Source: Mycobacterium sp. (GTDB lineage Bacteria > Actinomycetota > Actinomycetes > Mycobacteriales > Mycobacteriaceae). From it: DNA of 48,253 bases. Positions 17,006 to 25,370 of this stretch are shown in pieces. The position numbers were made by a program, and so were the translations under genes. The notes beneath the pieces were generated by a model. The model had not been told where the DNA came from. It did no database searches and worked only from the letters and a program-made list of their open reading frames with translations. The stretch is taken from positions 1-48,253 of the forward strand of contig JAHFVC010000007.1 of the NCBI GenBank assembly GCA_023264765.1. The letters are read 5' to 3'. Position 1 is the first letter of the stretch; each line of letters begins with the position of its first letter.

Positions 17006-17030
17006 GACACTCCCTCATCAAGGGAGTGTC
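17006..17030. terminator. Perfect 10-bp hairpin after the P450-TetR operon
   Basis: GACACTCCCT, a five-base loop CATCA, and AGGGAGTGTC form a perfect stem. There is no U-tract. It may end transcription of the P450-TetR operon about 110 bp upstream, or belong to the repeat cluster that follows. Confidence 0.5.
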
Positions 17031-17050
17031 ACGGATCCACCGAAGTAGGT

Positions 17051-17095
17051 GTCAAGCATCAGCCGAGGTAGAAACGTCAAGCATCACCCGAGGTA
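17051..17095. repeat. Two near-identical 20-bp direct repeats beside the island end
   Basis: The repeats (17051-17070 and 17076-17095) begin GTCAAGCATCA and end CCGAGGTA with one mismatch, 25 bp apart. They lie just outside the island's attachment repeat. Clustered terminal repeats of this sort occur at the ends of some insertion sequences, so this may be an insertion-sequence end without its body. Confidence 0.5.
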
Positions 17096-17108
17096 ATACG
17101 CTCTGAAA

Positions 17109-17146
17109 GTGGGGCGGGCGGGGCTCGAACCCGCGACCAAGGGATT
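17109..17146. repeat. Distal attachment site (38-bp copy of the tRNA 3' half)
   Basis: Identical to 30753-30790 over 38 bp, with six further matching bases (CTCTGA) just outside. It covers the tRNA from the end of the anticodon loop to the discriminator base and then diverges, so no tRNA could be made here. It marks the left boundary of the island. Confidence 0.88.
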
Positions 17147-18366
17147 TGGTTTTGGGCGTTCTCGGCGCTTACCTCTAACGCTCGTTAAATCTTAGTGCCG
17201 CAACGGTTCTGGCCCCTTTTAAGATCCGAGCCGATTTCGGCGATTCCGGTCGAATCTTGATCATTGTCGATGAATATTCGATGGCGAAGTGTGTCTGGAC
17301 ATAACCCGCGACTTCGGCTCCGAGACCGGCAGCGCGAGCACAACAGTTCCACATTCCAGCTACCCTCCAGTCCCATCATGAGCGACCGCACGCCCGGACC
17401 TGAGGCCTTCTCGGCCCAGAAATCTCGGACGTCTATCCCGAACACATCGAGGTGCCGTATGGCGCGTCCGGGTTGGATCACGCACTGCGCGGAGGCGCCA
17501 CCGGCAATTCGAGAAAGGCGCGTCCGGCCTGGTGGCGCCATCCGACGCACCATCGCACCCAGTCCACGCACATCAGTCACACGGAGACGTCACTCGCCGG
17601 CGACTACCCGGTACGCGGCCGTTAGCGCTGCTGCTGCCGTAACCACATGGCCGGGCTGCCGCCAACTCCTCGTTCAGCTAATTCCCGCCAGGGGTCTGGC
17701 GCGGCACTCGGGAGGTACGCATAAGTCACTGTGGGACATTCTCGGGGCACTAAGGACCTAGACCAATCGCCGGGGGACGCCCTTTGAGCTGCGTAAACGC
17801 TCGCAGCCACACAGATTGCCGAACCCCCGACCGCTGGTGCGCAGGTCCAGCGCTGATCATTCAACGGTGTCCTCAGGAGTCTCATCCGTGCACGTCAGCG
17901 GCTATGCGCCGTCTCCAAGCGTCTCAGCTGTACCCGCTATAGCGACACATAGGGGACATTCTGGGGACACGGGACACAAAATCGCCGGTTGCAACAAACC
18001 TTTGAAAGGCCTTGATCACCAGTTATATCTGTGGCGCGGACAGTATCGAACCGCCGGCCGCTCGTGTGTAAAGGTTCTTTGAGCTATTTCTGCTGTCTCG
18101 CCTGATACGTCGTGGTCACATTCGTACTGGTCACACCGCCGCAGCTGTTTCACGGCATCGACGGCCTATCGCCTGTTTCTCCGCGTCTTGGCACACCGGC
18201 GGCACAACGGGGGGTCGGGCTCTGCGCTATTTCGGCCGGGCAAGCCAACCTCACTGCTCCGTTAACCACTAGCGTTGCCCTTCTCGGTATCGTTCATTTG
18301 CGCTGAGCAGCTCGCTGCGATAGAGGCAATTGCTCAGGCGGTGCGAGAAACGAAACGAGACGATCG
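17147..18366. other. Gene-poor left end of the island
   Basis: About 1.2 kb without a credible gene. It contains two partial copies of a GGGACATTCT-(C)-GGGG motif, at 17733-17749 and 17952-17969, the second extended as GGGGACA and GGGACAC. Such spaced repeats near an attachment site could be arm-type integrase sites, but this is speculative. The remaining frames are Arg/Ser-rich shadows. Confidence 0.45.
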
Positions 18367-19314
18367 TCAGCTAGGACGGACACACTCAGAGCGGAAACCG
18401 TTGAGGACTCTAGTGATTCCCTCACGGTAGCTCGTGATTGTGAAGTCGGGGAAGCGGGTGGCGAACTTGGCTGAGTCGAAGATGTTGTCGACGCGGTAGC
18501 GAGGCAGCAGCTCGGAGGCTTCGTTGACCGCGGTGTTGAACCGTCCGCCGATCTTGAACACGATCTCGGGCACCGTCGTGTAGCGGATGTGCCGCCCAGT
18601 CACGGTCGAGGCGACGTCGATCATCTGTGCGTAGGTGAGTCGTTCGGGATCCGTAGGTAAGTGCCAGGTTTGGCCGTATGCGTCCGGGGTGTTGCCGATC
18701 AGGCCCATGCCGCGGCTGGCATCCGGCGTCCAGATCAGGGTTCGCTTGGTGTGGGCGTCGACCGGGATCATCGGTCGCTTGTGCTGCTTGATCCGGTCGA
18801 AAACCGCGGAGTTGGTGAGGCTCTGGGTTTTTCCGGGGCCGTAGAACTCGGGCGCTCGGCAGATGACGGCTTCGATCGATCCGTCGCGCATCTTTTGCAG
18901 CAGCATGTTCGCGATCTGCGCTCGCACCAATGCTTTTCGGCCGACGGGCTGGAATGTGGTGTCTTCGACCTGTGGCGTGGAGGTCCGCGGGTACATGTAG
19001 GTGTTGTCGAAGAAGACCAGCTTGGTGCCGTGTTTCTGGCATGCGGCGATGGTGTTGGCCATCATCACCGGGAACTGCTGCTCCCAGAGCGTCGAGTCGA
19101 TGGGCAGCCCGACGGTCAGGTAGGCGATGTCGCTGCCCGCGACGGCCTCGGCGGTGGCGTCGGCGTCCATCAGGTTGGCTGCGAACAGCTGGTCGGTGTC
19201 GTGGAGTTTGACGGGGTTGCGGCTGACCAGGCGGATGTCCTCGGTGATGTCGTCGTGGAGGTAGCGGGTGAGCTCCTGGGCGATTTGGCCGTTGGCTCCC
19301 AGTACGGTTTGCAT
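18367..19314 (-). CDS. NAD(P)-binding epimerase/NmrA-like protein
   Basis: 315 residues. The N terminus VLGANGQIAQELTRYL is a Rossmann nucleotide-binding loop, and a YGPGKTQ segment and extended SDR-like body follow. The catalytic YxxxK is not evident, so it may be an atypical short-chain dehydrogenase or a redox-sensing protein. The ATG follows GAGGGAC. It lies 27 bp downstream of the aldehyde dehydrogenase and is the last gene of a three-gene operon started at 21836, so a role in the same catabolic route is likely. Confidence 0.82.
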   Translation of the reverse strand: MQTVLGANGQIAQELTRYLHDDITEDIRLVSRNPVKLHDTDQLFAANLMDADATAEAVAGSDIAYLTVGLPIDSTLWEQQFPVMMANTIAACQKHGTKLVFFDNTYMYPRTSTPQVEDTTFQPVGRKALVRAQIANMLLQKMRDGSIEAVICRAPEFYGPGKTQSLTNSAVFDRIKQHKRPMIPVDAHTKRTLIWTPDASRGMGLIGNTPDAYGQTWHLPTDPERLTYAQMIDVASTVTGRHIRYTTVPEIVFKIGGRFNTAVNEASELLPRYRVDNIFDSAKFATRFPDFTITSYREGITRVLNGFRSECVRPS

Positions 19315-19341
19315 GAGTTGTCCCTCAGGGGTGGGGTGGCG

Positions 19342-20916
19342 TTACTTCACGCCAGGCAGGCGCTTGAGCAAGCGCAGCGCAAGGGTCGCGATGCGCGCGT
19401 AGGTCTTCGGATTCATGCCGTCGGGGACCCCGACGGGCAGAAGTCTTTCGATGGCGATCGTTTGGGACTCGGTGTACTTCAGGATGCCGTGCTCGCCGTG
19501 GCGGCGGCCGAGACCGGAGGCCTTCATGCCGCCCATCGGTGCGTCCATCGATCCCCATGCGGGTGCGTAGGCGTCGTTGACGTTGACCGTGCCGGCTTCG
19601 AGCCGGGATGCCACGCGGTAGCCGCGTTTCTCGTCGGAGGTCCACACGCTGAAGTTCAGCCCGTATTCGCTGTCATTGGCCTTGGCGATGGCCTCCTCCT
19701 CGTTGGCGACTCGGTAGAGCGAGACGAGTGGGCCGAAGGTCTCGTGGGCGTAGACCTCCATGCTGGGGTCGACGTCGGTGAGGATGGTGGGCTCGTAGAA
19801 GAACGGTCCGAGGTCGGGGCGGACTCGACCGCCGGCGAGCACGGTTGCGCCCTTGGCGACGGCGTCGTCGACGTGGCGGGCGACGGTGTCGAGTTGCTTC
19901 TGGGATACCAGTGAGCCCATGTCGGCGGCGTAGTCGATCGCCGGGGACAGTTTCATCGCGCGAGTGGCGGCCGCGAACCGGGTGGCGAATTCACCCCACA
20001 GCGACGCGGGAACGTAGATGCGTTCCATGGAGATGCAGAGCTGGCCGGTGTTGGAGAAGCACGCGCGGATGGCTCCCGTTACTGCCGTGTCGAGGTCGGC
20101 GTCGTCGAGGACCAGTAGGGCGTTCTTGCCGCCGAGTTCCATGGAGCAGTCGATGAGGTGTTCACCAGCTTGGGCGGCGACGGTGCGGCCGACGGCGGTG
20201 GAGCCGGTGAACATCAAGAAGTCGGAGCTCTCGATGATCGGCGTGCCCAGCTCGGCGCCCGAGCCCGTCACCACCTGCACCAGACCCGGCGGCATGCCCG
20301 CCTCTTCGAGGAGTTCGACGGCCCACAGCGCGGCGTACGGGGTCTGAGCATCGGGCTTGGTAAGCACGGCGTTGCCGGCCACGAGCGCCGGCAGGGCGTC
20401 ACTGATTCCTAGGGTGAGCGGGTAGTTCCACGGGGAGATGACACCGACGAGTCCCTTGGGGTGGTGCAGCTCCCAGACCTTGGTCAGCGCCAGTTGCGCA
20501 CCCTGGCGGCGTTTGGGCTTGAGATAGTCGGCGGCGGTGTTGGCGTAATAGCGGGCGTTCATGGCGACGTCGAGGATCTCCTCGAAGGCGTGCCTGCGTG
20601 CCTTTCCGTTCTCCAGCTGGATGAGGTCGAGCACCTCGTCCTGGCGATCGAGGACGAGGTCGTGGAAACGCTGCAACACCGCAGCGCGTTCCTCGACGGG
20701 GCGTTGCGCCCACGCCTTCTGTACGACGCGGGCACGTTGCGCGGCGGCCCGGACGTCGTCGGGCGTGCAGCGCGGGACCTGGCCGAGGACTCCGCCGGTC
20801 ATGGCGTTCGTAACGTCCTGGCGCGCATCGGGATTGGCGGTCTGCACCCTGGCGGCCAGCGACTCCAGCCTCGCGGAGTCGACGTTGCGGGTGATCGCAG
20901 TCATTGGCGTGGTCAT
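19342..20916 (-). CDS. NAD(P)-dependent aldehyde dehydrogenase (succinate-semialdehyde type)
   Basis: 524 residues from ATG 20916. ALDH hallmarks are present: the PWNYPL loop, FTGSTAVGR, the catalytic Glu in MELGGKN, the catalytic Cys in NTGQLCISMER, and ETFGPL. It oxidises an aldehyde to the acid. The open frame extends further upstream, but that part is a shadow of the previous gene. ATG 20916 overlaps the stop of the decarboxylase-like gene (ATGA), so translation is coupled. It is the second gene of the left-facing arm of the island's catabolic module. Confidence 0.95.
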   Translation of the reverse strand: MTTPMTAITRNVDSARLESLAARVQTANPDARQDVTNAMTGGVLGQVPRCTPDDVRAAAQRARVVQKAWAQRPVEERAAVLQRFHDLVLDRQDEVLDLIQLENGKARRHAFEEILDVAMNARYYANTAADYLKPKRRQGAQLALTKVWELHHPKGLVGVISPWNYPLTLGISDALPALVAGNAVLTKPDAQTPYAALWAVELLEEAGMPPGLVQVVTGSGAELGTPIIESSDFLMFTGSTAVGRTVAAQAGEHLIDCSMELGGKNALLVLDDADLDTAVTGAIRACFSNTGQLCISMERIYVPASLWGEFATRFAAATRAMKLSPAIDYAADMGSLVSQKQLDTVARHVDDAVAKGATVLAGGRVRPDLGPFFYEPTILTDVDPSMEVYAHETFGPLVSLYRVANEEEAIAKANDSEYGLNFSVWTSDEKRGYRVASRLEAGTVNVNDAYAPAWGSMDAPMGGMKASGLGRRHGEHGILKYTESQTIAIERLLPVGVPDGMNPKTYARIATLALRLLKRLPGVK

Positions 20917-21836
20917 TTCACGGGTACCGAGACGGGCACGGGGATGTGCAGGGCGTTCTGGCATTCGGTGAAGACGTCGAGCCGCAGCGCCTTGATCGGC
21001 TTGAGCGAGCGGACGTCGTCGGTCAGCCGGCCGCTGCCGAGTTGCAGGGAGTCCTTCGGCAGCAGCTGGCTGCCGGAGGCCAGGGTGTTGGTCTGGCTCA
21101 GCGTCGCGTTCCAGCCGCCGTTCAAGTCGGTGTACGACGTCAGTGTCGAGACATGGGTGCCGGTCGGGATGTGCTTCTGCTTGGGGGTGGCGACGTCGAT
21201 CGCGATGTCGGTGCCGCCGTCGTCGTTGGCCACCCGGGCGGTGGTCCGTCGCTCGTCGATGTCGACGTCGATCTCGGTGACCCACTTCGGGAAGCCGTAG
21301 CCGTCGTGGCCGCGGATCTGGGCGATCTCGGTGTTCACCGGTAGTGACAGGACGTAGGCGTGCATCGAGTCGTTGGCCAGCGACGAGACGAGGTCGGCGG
21401 TTCCGGGTCCGCCGTGACGTGCGGGCCGGACCGCGATGCCGACGGTGGCCTCGGTGTAGAAGTCGATGTCGCAGACGTCGTAGCGGAAGAACACCACCGA
21501 GAACAGCCCGATGCCCGGAACGATCTGCAGCGGGTCCAAACCGGCGGGGAGCCGGGATCGCAGCGCCTTCGTCGGAGCGAGGTAGGTGAGCTGCGCTTTC
21601 GACATCGAGTAATAGAAATTGGGCGTCCGGGTCGGACCGATCGCCGACTGGACCTGCGTCTTGGGCAGCGTCCGGAAGAAATCCACGCCGGGCACGCGCG
21701 GATCGGCGGCGACGGCGTCGAGGTCGGTGTCCATGCGGTAGCGGTCGTACAGCCCGCCCTTCGGGACGCTGACCTTGCGACCGCCCAGCTCGATTTCGAC
21801 GACACCGCCGGTCGCGGTCGTCTTCGACTCCGCCAT
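20913..21836 (-). CDS. Acetoacetate decarboxylase family protein
   Basis: 307 residues from ATG 21836, behind GGAG. The segment GYGFPKWVTE holds the lysine that corresponds to the Schiff-base lysine of acetoacetate decarboxylase, and the rest fits the family (FRYDVCDIDFYTEA, ADLVSSLANDSMHAYVL). Many family members are not true decarboxylases but act as aldolases, dehydratases or hydrolases on keto acids. It is the first gene of the operon driven by the TetR-controlled promoter at 21877-21905. Confidence 0.88.
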   Translation of the reverse strand: MAESKTTATGGVVEIELGGRKVSVPKGGLYDRYRMDTDLDAVAADPRVPGVDFFRTLPKTQVQSAIGPTRTPNFYYSMSKAQLTYLAPTKALRSRLPAGLDPLQIVPGIGLFSVVFFRYDVCDIDFYTEATVGIAVRPARHGGPGTADLVSSLANDSMHAYVLSLPVNTEIAQIRGHDGYGFPKWVTEIDVDIDERRTTARVANDDGGTDIAIDVATPKQKHIPTGTHVSTLTSYTDLNGGWNATLSQTNTLASGSQLLPKDSLQLGSGRLTDDVRSLKPIKALRLDVFTECQNALHIPVPVSVPVK

Positions 21837-21853
21837 CTCAACTCCTTCTCGAA

Positions 21854-21907
21854 TGTGTGCATTGCTTACATGTGTCACGATAGGGTGTGATGTAAGCAGA
21901 GTCAACA
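21854..21907 (-). promoter_or_regulatory. Promoter and two TetR operators for the left-facing operon
   Basis: TTGACT (21905-21900), a 17-bp spacer and TATCGT (21882-21877) form a near-consensus promoter on the minus strand. A palindrome matching TGTAnGCnnnGCnTACA, with one mismatch, covers the start region (21854-21870). A weaker copy overlaps the -35 (21891-21907). The same palindrome sits at the same place in the opposite-facing promoter at 22629-22677. Confidence 0.8.
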
Positions 21908-22029
21908 TTGTCGTGGAGTGACGCACCGCACGCTGCGCCGGACGATCGCATCATCGGCGTTTCGACCAGTTGGCCGACGCCGAACGCATCATGCTGGAGG
22001 CCAGACACAGTCAGGAGGACCGCGCGGCC

Positions 22030-22608
22030 ATGACCGCCTCGACGAAAAGCAACTATCACCACGGCGACCTGCGCGCTGCACTGCTGACGACGGCCATGGG
22101 CATGCTGGAGCGGGGCGAACCGTTCTCGATCCGCGCCGTGGCGCGCGAGGCCGGCGTCTCGCCCGCCGCGCCCTATCGGCACTTTCCCGACCGCGAAGCT
22201 CTGGAGTCAGCCTTGGCGGCCCAGGGGCTGCGCGATCTGAAGGCCGACCTGACCCGGGACCGCGAGCTGCCCGGCACCGTCGACGAGCTCGCCGAGTTTG
22301 GAGTCGCGTACGTCGAGTTCGCACTGCGCCGCCCCGCACTGTTCCGCCTGATGTTCGGCAACGAGTGCGACCACGAGCTCGACGAACGTGTGCGAGCCGC
22401 CGCCGAGGTGCACGAACTTCTCGCCGCTGCGATTGCGGGAGTCCTGCGCAGCTCCGAACCCATCGACCTCGCCGTCGGCGGCTGGGGGTTGGTCCACGGA
22501 CTGGCCTGTCTCTACATGGACCGCAAGCTCATTAGCCCGACGATCGAGGGCGTGGCCGCACAGGTTCGTGCGTCCTTCCTGGCGGTGCTCGCCGCTCGAC
22601 CCCGCTGA
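22030..22608 (+). CDS. TetR-family repressor of the island's catabolic module
   Basis: 192 residues from ATG 22030 (GGAGG about eleven bases upstream). An N-terminal YHHGDLRAALLTTAM helix and FSIRAVAREAGVSPAAPYRHF form the DNA-binding domain typical of the TetR_C_33/WHG subgroup, followed by FGVAYVEFALRRPALFRLMFG. It sits between the two arms of the module, and its flanks carry the only copies I found of the TGTAnGCnnnGCnTACA palindrome, so it is the likely repressor of both arms. Its inducer is presumably a pathway substrate. Confidence 0.92.
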   Translation: MTASTKSNYHHGDLRAALLTTAMGMLERGEPFSIRAVAREAGVSPAAPYRHFPDREALESALAAQGLRDLKADLTRDRELPGTVDELAEFGVAYVEFALRRPALFRLMFGNECDHELDERVRAAAEVHELLAAAIAGVLRSSEPIDLAVGGWGLVHGLACLYMDRKLISPTIEGVAAQVRASFLAVLAARPR

Positions 22609-22628
22609 GTTCGGCCGGGCCGTCTCCG

Positions 22629-22677
22629 TTGACTCCGCTCCGAGGCCGCGCTAACGTGAATGTAAGCGTTGCATACA
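22629..22677 (+). promoter_or_regulatory. Promoter and TetR operator for the right-facing operon
   Basis: TTGACT (22629-22634), a 17-bp spacer and TAACGT (22652-22657) form the promoter. The operator TGTAAGCGTTGCATACA (22661-22677) covers the start site. The arrangement mirrors the left-facing promoter almost base for base. Confidence 0.82.
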
Positions 22678-22696
22678 TTGAGCATTGGAGACACGC

Positions 22697-23665
22697 ATGT
22701 CCGATTTGCCGCCGCCCGTCACGCCCTACCTCGAGCCCGAGGCGAAAGAGCTGTGCGAGCTGACCGACCCGCACCCCCGAATCTACGAGGTTCCGCCCGA
22801 GCAGGGCCGCAAGATCCTCTCCGACCTACAGAGCGGCGAGGGCGTAGACCGCCCGGAGGTCGACGAGGAATGGGTCGAGGTGGACGCCGGCGAGTGGGGT
22901 TCCGTTCGCGCCCGCATCATCCGGCCCAAGGGCGTCACGGGACCGCTGCCGGTGGTGTTCTACATCCACGGCGCGGGGTGGGTATTCGGAGACGAGCACA
23001 CCCACGACCGGCTGTTCCGCGAGCTCGCCGTCGGCGCGGGTGCCGCGGGGGTCTTCCCGGTGTACGACCGCGCACCGGAGAAGGGTTATCCCACCCAGGT
23101 CGAGCAGAACTACGCCGTCGGCCAGTGGGTCCTCGAACACGGAGCCGAGCACGGTCTGGACACCTCGCGGGTTGCGGTCACCGGCGAATCGGTCGGCGGT
23201 TGCATGTCCGCGGTCTTCGCCCTGATGAACAAGGATCGCGGCGGCATCGACCTCAAGGCCCAAGTGTTGCTCTACCCCGTCGCCAACGCCGACTTCGACA
23301 CCCCGTCCTATCTGCAGTTCGCCGAGGGCTACTACCTCACCCGTGACGGCATGAAGTGGTTCTGGGACGCCTACACCACCGATGAGACTCAGCGCGCTGA
23401 GAAGTACGCCGCTCCGCTGCGGGCCTCGCTCGACGAGCTCAAGGGCCTGCCGAGGACGCTGGTGATCACGGATGAGGCGGACGTGCTGCGCGACGAGGGC
23501 GAGCAATACGCCAACAAGATGCGCGAAGCCGGAGTCGACGTCACCTCCGTGCGCGTCGCCGGCATGGTGCACGACTTCCTGCTGTTGGACAGTCTGCGAA
23601 ACACCAAGGCCGCCAACGTCGCTCGCGGGCTGGCCATCGACGCGCTCAAGAACGCGCTGCAGTGA
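22697..23665 (+). CDS. Alpha/beta hydrolase, hormone-sensitive-lipase family
   Basis: 322 residues from ATG 22697 (GGAG six bases upstream). The oxyanion motif reads HGAGW, a variant of HGGG. The nucleophile elbow GESVGG carries Ser, a DEADVLRDEG segment holds the acid, and GMVHDF holds the His. It probably hydrolyses a small ester or lactone. It is the first gene of the right-facing arm under the TetR operator and may release the substrate that the ALDH arm oxidises. Confidence 0.92.
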   Translation: MSDLPPPVTPYLEPEAKELCELTDPHPRIYEVPPEQGRKILSDLQSGEGVDRPEVDEEWVEVDAGEWGSVRARIIRPKGVTGPLPVVFYIHGAGWVFGDEHTHDRLFRELAVGAGAAGVFPVYDRAPEKGYPTQVEQNYAVGQWVLEHGAEHGLDTSRVAVTGESVGGCMSAVFALMNKDRGGIDLKAQVLLYPVANADFDTPSYLQFAEGYYLTRDGMKWFWDAYTTDETQRAEKYAAPLRASLDELKGLPRTLVITDEADVLRDEGEQYANKMREAGVDVTSVRVAGMVHDFLLLDSLRNTKAANVARGLAIDALKNALQ

Positions 23666-23693
23666 CAAAAGAAGGTTCCACGGAAGGTCTTCG

Positions 23694-24133
23694 ATGAACG
23701 AATACGCTCTGAAAGACTTGAACGCCAAGGCGATGAACCTGGCGCACCGCGTGGTCCTGACGGCCAGTGGCAACAGATTGTTATCCGCCCCGTTCGGGAT
23801 GCCAACGGTTGAGCTGCACACAATCGGGCGCAATTCTGGGCAGCCGCGGTCCTGCTATTTGACCGCACCGGTTCATGATTCGGCTCGTGTCGTGCTCGTC
23901 GCGTCCAAGGGGGGCGACGATCGCCATCCCGACTGGTACCGCAACCTACTGGCGAACCCCGACGCGGAGCTGGTCATTCACAGATCTCGACGAAAGATAC
24001 GTGCGTGCACGGCGACTCCCGACGAGAAGGCGGAGCTGTGGCCGAAGATCGTGCGGCATACAAGGGTTACGCCGACTACCAGAAGAGAACCAGCCGCGAC
24101 ATTCCCGTGGTGATCTGTGAGCCAAGGAACTGA
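23694..24133 (+). pseudogene. Deazaflavin (F420)-dependent reductase-like gene, frameshifted
   Basis: The frame from ATG 23694 (GGAAGG upstream) reads as a Ddn/DUF385-type protein, with TVELHTIGRNSGQPRSCYL and HPDWYRNLLANPDAEL. After residue 119 (about 24,052) the family's expected C terminus (AAYKGYADYQKRTSRDIPVV) continues in a different frame to the TGA at 24131. One missing base explains this. As read, the product keeps a wrong 20-residue tail. It may be partly active or dead, and a sequencing error is possible. Confidence 0.8.
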
Positions 24134-24138
24134 CAGCG

Positions 24139-25236
24139 ATGGGCAAACGGATAGTGGTCTTTGGCGCCACCGGCTACACCGGGGGTCTGGTCGTTGACGC
24201 ACTGCTGCGCCGCGGACGACGGCCGGTGCTTGCAGGGCGCGGCGCCGACCGGCTGGCCAGACTCGCCGGGCGACTCGGTGGACTCGACTACCGGGTGGCC
24301 GACGTCGGCGACCCCGCAAGCGTTCGTGCACTGGTCGAGCCCGGCGACGTCCTGGTGACCACCGTGGGACCGTTCGACCGGTTCGGCCATCCGGTCGCGC
24401 AGGCCGCAGTCGACGCCGGTGCGCACTACGTGGATTCAACCGGCGAAGTCGGCTTCGTTCGCGAGTTGCGGGACCTACACCACCGACAAGCCCGGGAGGC
24501 AGGCGCCGTCCTCGTCCCCGCGTTCGGCTACGACTACGTCCCCGGAAATCTCGCCGGTGCCCTCGCCGCACGCGACGGCGGCGCCGAAGTGCGAGCTATC
24601 GAGGTCGGCTACTACGCCATCGGGTCGCTGCGCAACGGGTTGAGTCAAGGCACTCGGAAAACCATGGCCGATGGGTTGATACTGCCCGCGCCGGTATGGC
24701 GAAACGGGCGCCTCGTCAACGCCACCACTGCGAGCCGAGTCCACCGCTTACCGGTGCGCCACGAGCGCAGGAATGCGTTCCTCGTCTCGGGCACCGAAGT
24801 CCTGTTCCTGCCCGCCGAGGTGCCCGGACTGGACTCCGTCGAGGTCTACAACGGCTGGTTCCCCCAGCTCAGCCGCGTAATCCAAGCCGGGTCGGCCGTT
24901 GCCAACACGATCGTGAAGCTGCCACGCGGACGCGACATCATCGACGCAATCGCGGCGCGCACCGCCGGTGGCAGCGGCGGTCCCGACGCTACCGAGCGGG
25001 CGACAACCCGCAGCCATGTCGTCGCGGTCGCGCGAGACAGGGACGGCCGAGCCGTGGCCGAGGTCCACCTCGAGGGCCCCAGCCCATACTCGTTGACCGG
25101 CGAGCTGATGGCGTGGGCGGCAGACCGACTCGCCGGGGGCGAGGCACGAGCGGCCGGAGTGCTCGGTCCCGTCGACGCATTCGGGCTCGACGAACTCGTA
25201 ACTGGCTGCGCCGAGACAGGTCTCGTACAAGTATGA
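24139..25236 (+). CDS. Saccharopine-dehydrogenase-like oxidoreductase
   Basis: 365 residues. The N terminus has the Rossmann loop VVFGATGYTGGLVVDALLRR, then DVLVTTVGPFDRFG and HYVDSTGEVGF, as in the family that includes mycobacterial trans-acting enoyl reductases. It probably reduces or oxidises a lipid-like or keto substrate with NAD(P)H. The gene starts six bases after the frameshifted reductase gene, in the same right-facing arm. The true substrate is unknown. Confidence 0.9.
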   Translation: MGKRIVVFGATGYTGGLVVDALLRRGRRPVLAGRGADRLARLAGRLGGLDYRVADVGDPASVRALVEPGDVLVTTVGPFDRFGHPVAQAAVDAGAHYVDSTGEVGFVRELRDLHHRQAREAGAVLVPAFGYDYVPGNLAGALAARDGGAEVRAIEVGYYAIGSLRNGLSQGTRKTMADGLILPAPVWRNGRLVNATTASRVHRLPVRHERRNAFLVSGTEVLFLPAEVPGLDSVEVYNGWFPQLSRVIQAGSAVANTIVKLPRGRDIIDAIAARTAGGSGGPDATERATTRSHVVAVARDRDGRAVAEVHLEGPSPYSLTGELMAWAADRLAGGEARAAGVLGPVDAFGLDELVTGCAETGLVQV

Positions 25237-25370
25237 GCCACCAGCAGAAAGAGACGTCCCGAGTCCATCACTGACACAACAGATTCAGGGCGAATCAGCC
25301 CGACGAGAACGACAGACGAACCTCGACCCGACAAGCCGAAGCACCATCGACACACGAAAGCAGCCATGCC

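Noticed and set aside
17109..17180. Second tRNA gene at the left island end
   Set aside because: Only the 3' half matches; the sequence past 17146 does not pair as a cloverleaf, so it is an attachment-site copy.
18661..19914. Long plus-strand open frame of 417 codons across NmrA-like and ALDH genes
   Set aside because: Gly/Val/Asp-rich and spans the junction of two well-supported minus-strand genes; shadow frame.
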